A DNA stretch of 64,000 nt from Mobiluncus sp963511525 (GTDB lineage: Bacteria > Actinomycetota > Actinomycetes > Actinomycetales > Actinomycetaceae), in NCBI RefSeq assembly GCF_963511525.1, contig NZ_CAUPIY010000003.1, positions 62,001 to 126,000 of the forward strand. The letters are read 5' to 3'. The notes beneath the pieces are model-generated. The model did no database searches and was not told where the DNA came from. It saw only the letters and a list, made by a program, of their open reading frames with translations. Within the stretch, counting starts at the first letter, position 1. Each line of letters begins with the position of its first letter. Shown piece after piece: positions 61,278 to 64,000 of this stretch. A program made the translations under genes and the position numbers.

Positions 61278-62069
61278 TCAGGACAGCATGGTCCGGTCAG
61301 ATAGCGCCGCACCCTTGAACTTGGCGAACTGGGCCAGCAGGTCGTCCACAGTCGCGTTTTCCTTGTCTTTCCCGCTCAGTTCCATAATGATTTCGCCCTC
61401 ATGCATCATGATGAGGCGGTTGCCCAGGTGCAGAGCCTGTTCCATATTGTGAGTCACCATCAGGGTGGTCAGTCCGTGGCGCGCCACCAGCTCCTGGGTC
61501 AACCGGGTGATCAACTCGGCACGCGCCGGATCCAAAGCCGCCGTGTGTTCGTCCAACAGCAAAATCTTCGGCTGAGTGAACACGGCCATCACCAGGGACA
61601 ACGCTTGACGCTGCCCACCGGAGAGCAAACCCACGCGGGCGGTCAGGCGATTTTCCAAACCTTGTTCCAAAACCTTGAGCTCTTCACGGAACTGCGCTTT
61701 GCGGGTTCGGGTCACCCCGAGTCCCAGTCCGTGCCCATGCGTGCGCGCCCAGGCAATCGCCAAGTTCTCTTCAATAGTCATGTGCGGGCAGGTTCCCGCC
61801 ATCGGGTCTTGGAACACGCGTCCCACGTAACGCGCCACTTTGTAGTCAGGTTTGCGCGTCACATCGTGGCCGTCAATATGTATCTGTCCCAAGTCCGGGC
61901 GGTAACGTCCCGAGACGATGTTCAGCAAGGTCGATTTGCCCGCTCCGTTGGAACCGATGACGGTCACAAAGTCGCCCTCGTCCAACTGCAGGGAGATGTC
62001 ACGCAGAGCAATTTTTTCGTTAACGGTGTGACGGAAAAACGCCTTGGAAATATGCGAAAGTTCTAGCAT
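61278..62069 (-). CDS. ABC transporter ATP-binding protein
   Basis: 263 residues, one ABC domain. Walker A is GSNGAGKSTLLNIVSG, signature LLSGGQRQALSLVMAVFTQP, Walker B ILLLDEHTAALDP and the switch His is in LMVTHNMEQALHLGN. Walker B has DEHTAA, the form found in ATPases of PF04392-type importers. Three bases after the permease gene. Confidence 0.93.
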   Translation of the reverse strand: MLELSHISKAFFRHTVNEKIALRDISLQLDEGDFVTVIGSNGAGKSTLLNIVSGRYRPDLGQIHIDGHDVTRKPDYKVARYVGRVFQDPMAGTCPHMTIEENLAIAWARTHGHGLGLGVTRTRKAQFREELKVLEQGLENRLTARVGLLSGGQRQALSLVMAVFTQPKILLLDEHTAALDPARAELITRLTQELVARHGLTTLMVTHNMEQALHLGNRLIMMHEGEIIMELSGKDKENATVDDLLAQFAKFKGAALSDRTMLS

Positions 62070-62072
62070 GGT

Positions 62073-63062
62073 TCACAGCCCCTTCCGCCGGGTCCGTTTG
62101 GTGATATGTTTATCCGCCGGGCGGGTATCTCCGGAGTCAAGCTCTTCAGCGTCGGCCGTATCCCAGGGCTGCACCCCGGAGAACTCCGCAATGGGATGGT
62201 TCTTTTGCCACGAAAGAAAGCCTTTCCACCGTGGGGCAATGAGGAACACCACCACGATGATGGCGCTCAACAGTTTCATGTCGTTAGGGTTGAATCCCGG
62301 AATCATCAAGGCAGCTTGAATGATGACGCGATACACGACAGAGCCGCCCACCACGGCCAACACTGCCATCCAGATGCGTCCGGTGGGAATGACCGCGGTG
62401 CCAATGATAACCGAGGCTAAACCGGCAATAATCAACCCGATACCCATAGAAATATCCGCGAAGCCTTGATACTGGGCAATGAGGGAACCGGACAGCGCCA
62501 CCAAGCCATTGGACAGCGCCAAGCCGATTAGTTTGGCCAAGTCGGTGTTCACACCTTGGGCGCGCGCCATTTCTTCGTTATCCCCGGTGGCGCGCAAAGC
62601 CAAACCCAGATTGGTGGATAGGAACCACACGACTATCCCGCAGGCTACCAGCAGGACCACCAACAGAATCGCTACGCTGACCCACGTCCCCACCAGATTT
62701 GCCTCCCGCAGTGGCGTGAACAGCGATTCTTCACGCCGAAACGGCAGGTTGGATTTGCCCATGATGCGCAGGTTCACCGAATACAAACCAATCTGGGTCA
62801 AAATCCCTGCCAGCAGCGGGTGAATCTTCCCCGCCGTGTTCAGTAAGCCGGTAATCAGCCCGGCAATCAGTCCCACCGCGAATCCCGCCAAGGTTCCCAG
62901 CCACGGGCTGCCTCCACCGAGGATAACTACCGCGCAAGCTGCCGCTCCGGTGGTAAAACTCGAGTCAATCGTCAAATCGGCGAAATCGAGGATTCTGAAT
63001 GTGAGGTACACCCCCAAGGCCATCAATCCGTAAATGAGGCCCAGCTCCACCGCACCAATCAT
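62073..63062 (-). CDS. ABC transporter permease (BPD_transp_2 family)
   Basis: 329 residues with about eight to nine helices, e.g. GLIYGLMALGVYLTFRILDF and VSVAILLVVLLVACGIVVWF. ALRATGDNEEMARAQGVNTD is the ATPase-contact loop. The N-terminal FRILDFADLTIDSSFTTGAA is typical of permeases paired with PF04392 binding proteins (TrpXYZ-like). A charged tail (DSGDTRPADKHITKRTRRKG) ends it. Confidence 0.92.
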   Translation of the reverse strand: MIGAVELGLIYGLMALGVYLTFRILDFADLTIDSSFTTGAAACAVVILGGGSPWLGTLAGFAVGLIAGLITGLLNTAGKIHPLLAGILTQIGLYSVNLRIMGKSNLPFRREESLFTPLREANLVGTWVSVAILLVVLLVACGIVVWFLSTNLGLALRATGDNEEMARAQGVNTDLAKLIGLALSNGLVALSGSLIAQYQGFADISMGIGLIIAGLASVIIGTAVIPTGRIWMAVLAVVGGSVVYRVIIQAALMIPGFNPNDMKLLSAIIVVVFLIAPRWKGFLSWQKNHPIAEFSGVQPWDTADAEELDSGDTRPADKHITKRTRRKGL

Positions 63063-63197
63063 ATTTTTTCAAATCCTTACGTGTATTCACAAGGTTCCCC
63101 GGTTACGTTCTCGGGGTCGCTCACCCACTAATTAAAACACGAGCCTGACACCCCAGCCAAAATAGGGCCCTGGAAACACGCGCGGTTCCAACATCGC

Positions 63198-63230
63198 AAA
63201 AGCCCACCCCGCTTTTAGGCAGGATGGGCT
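63198..63230 (-). terminator. Hairpin between binding-protein and permease genes
   Basis: AGCCCACCC and GGATGGGCT form a 9-bp stem (with a G-U pair), followed on the minus strand by TTTT. It starts 19 bases after the binding-protein stop and should give more binding protein than permease/ATPase. Confidence 0.7.
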
Positions 63231-63248
63231 GTTGTCTAAACACTGCGG

Positions 63249-64000
63249 TTACTCGTAAACCACCTTGTCGGCTTTAGCCGAAAGCTCAGCGGGAATCGGG
63301 TGTCCCTGCTTCTCGGCGGCCTCCGGGTTTATCACCAGTAACGGAGTTTTTTGGGCTTCCACCGGCATAGTTGCGGGTTTAGCCTCGCCCTTTAAGATTT
63401 TCACAGCCATTTCTCCGGTCTGATGGCCCAAGGTTGTGTAATCCAGACCCAGCGTCAAAGCCGCACCGTTACCGACCGAACTGGACTCACCAGCCACCGT
63501 AAGGATGCCCTTTTCCTCCGCCACCTGCAGCACGGAATCCAACGCGGCTACCACGGTGTTATCGGTAGGAATGAAAATGGCATCGACTCCGGTCAGAGTC
63601 TGAGCAGCCTGCTGAACTTCGGCGGTGTTAGTGATGGTTTTTTCCACCACTTCCAACCCTTGTTTCTTAGCTTCAGCTTTCGCCAATTTGACTTGTACCT
63701 GCGAGTTTACCTCTCCGGAAGAGTAGATAATGCCAACCTTTTGAGCATCGGGAATCACCTGTTTGACCAGGTCAATCTGTTTCGCCACCGGATTCATATC
63801 CGTAGTGCCGGTCACGTTGTAACCCGGCGCCTCGTTAGATTCCACCAGCTCCGCTGCCACCGGATCCGTCACCGCGGTGAACAGTACCGGGGTATCGACC
63901 ACGTTTTGGGCGATGGACTGAGCCATAGGGGTGGCGATAGCAAACACCAAATCGTAATCACCCGCAGCGTACTTTGAGGCGATGGAGTTCACGTTGGTCT
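63249..64000 (-). CDS. ABC transporter substrate-binding protein (PF04392 type), partial
   Basis: The frame is open to the window edge, so the N-terminus, with the expected lipoprotein signal, is missing. 250 residues are visible. AIATPMAQSIAQNVVDTPVL then FTAVTDPVAAELVES, KVGIIYSSGEVNSQVQV and AIFIPTDNTVVAALDSVLQV match ABC_sub_bind proteins (TrpX-like). Members of that group bind tryptophan or other amino acids; the ligand here is unknown. Upstream gene of the importer. Confidence 0.9.
   Translation of the reverse strand, partial: TNVNSIASKYAAGDYDLVFAIATPMAQSIAQNVVDTPVLFTAVTDPVAAELVESNEAPGYNVTGTTDMNPVAKQIDLVKQVIPDAQKVGIIYSSGEVNSQVQVKLAKAEAKKQGLEVVEKTITNTAEVQQAAQTLTGVDAIFIPTDNTVVAALDSVLQVAEEKGILTVAGESSSVGNGAALTLGLDYTTLGHQTGEMAVKILKGEAKPATMPVEAQKTPLLVINPEAAEKQGHPIPAELSAKADKVVYE

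Noticed and set aside
1..64000. tRNA or rRNA genes
   Set aside because: I looked in the gaps between genes and saw no cloverleaf with a T-loop GGTTCRANTC box or rRNA-like sequence; a dedicated search could still find one.

Overview
The window is chromosomal DNA from a Gram-positive, moderately GC-rich actinobacterium. Evidence: actinobacterial order and style of the ribosomal genes (long Lys/Ala/Glu-rich tails on uL22, uL15, bL17 and uS5), a short RpoA, RbsABCDK with a LacI-type regulator, CWB2 repeats, and the nnr-alr-tsaE-tsaB-rimI cluster. Two chemotaxis receptors suggest a motile cell. My best guess is a member of the Actinomycetaceae such as Mobiluncus; this is an inference from general features, not a database match. 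No rRNA, tRNA or CRISPR array was recognised. Layout: nearly all genes are on the minus strand. 1-592 holds a broken amidinotransferase fragment with a tandem 21-bp operator-like repeat upstream. 593-4173 is sdhCAB (succinate dehydrogenase/fumarate reductase). 4301-10347 is a housekeeping run: nnr, alr, tsaE, an exported protein of unknown function, tsaB, rimI (NAD(P)HX repair, D-alanine, tRNA t6A, ribosomal protein acetylation). 10492-12755 (plus) couples an unknown membrane-anchored protein to pantothenate kinase coaA. 12795-17046 has a DedA protein, glmS and glmM (UDP-GlcNAc precursor synthesis). 17274-19946 (plus) encodes a secreted C69 dipeptidase with three cell-wall-binding repeats. 20231-21198 is rplM-rpsI. 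21350-22970 is a small accessory islet. Two ~100-bp direct repeats (about 89% identical) flank a coupled pair, a secreted Cys-containing protein and a two-helix membrane protein, next to a mobilisation-like pseudogene and an apparently truncated PIN-domain toxin. I consider this pair the best candidate for an undescribed (bacteriocin/immunity-like) system, but function is unproven. 23182-26333 encodes two translationally coupled chemoreceptors. 26553-31368 holds a class II aldolase, a class III aminotransferase, a divergent FGGY sugar kinase and a GtrA protein, a possible unassigned sugar/amino-sugar catabolic module. 31411-46224 is the alpha/spc ribosomal block (truA, rplQ, rpoA, rpsK, rpsM, rpmJ, infA, then a peptidase-like protein lacking its catalytic His, a very acidic repeat protein, map, adk, secY, rplO to rplN). 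46460-55106 separates the spc and S10 operons with a beta-carbonic anhydrase, a small PGQPM-repeat membrane protein, the ribose operon rbsRACBKD and patB. 55282-60909 is the S10 operon (rpsQ back to rpsJ). 61278-64000 is a PF04392-type ABC importer (ATPase, permease, partial binding protein). Start codons were re-chosen where ribosome-binding sites, overlaps or family length argued for it.
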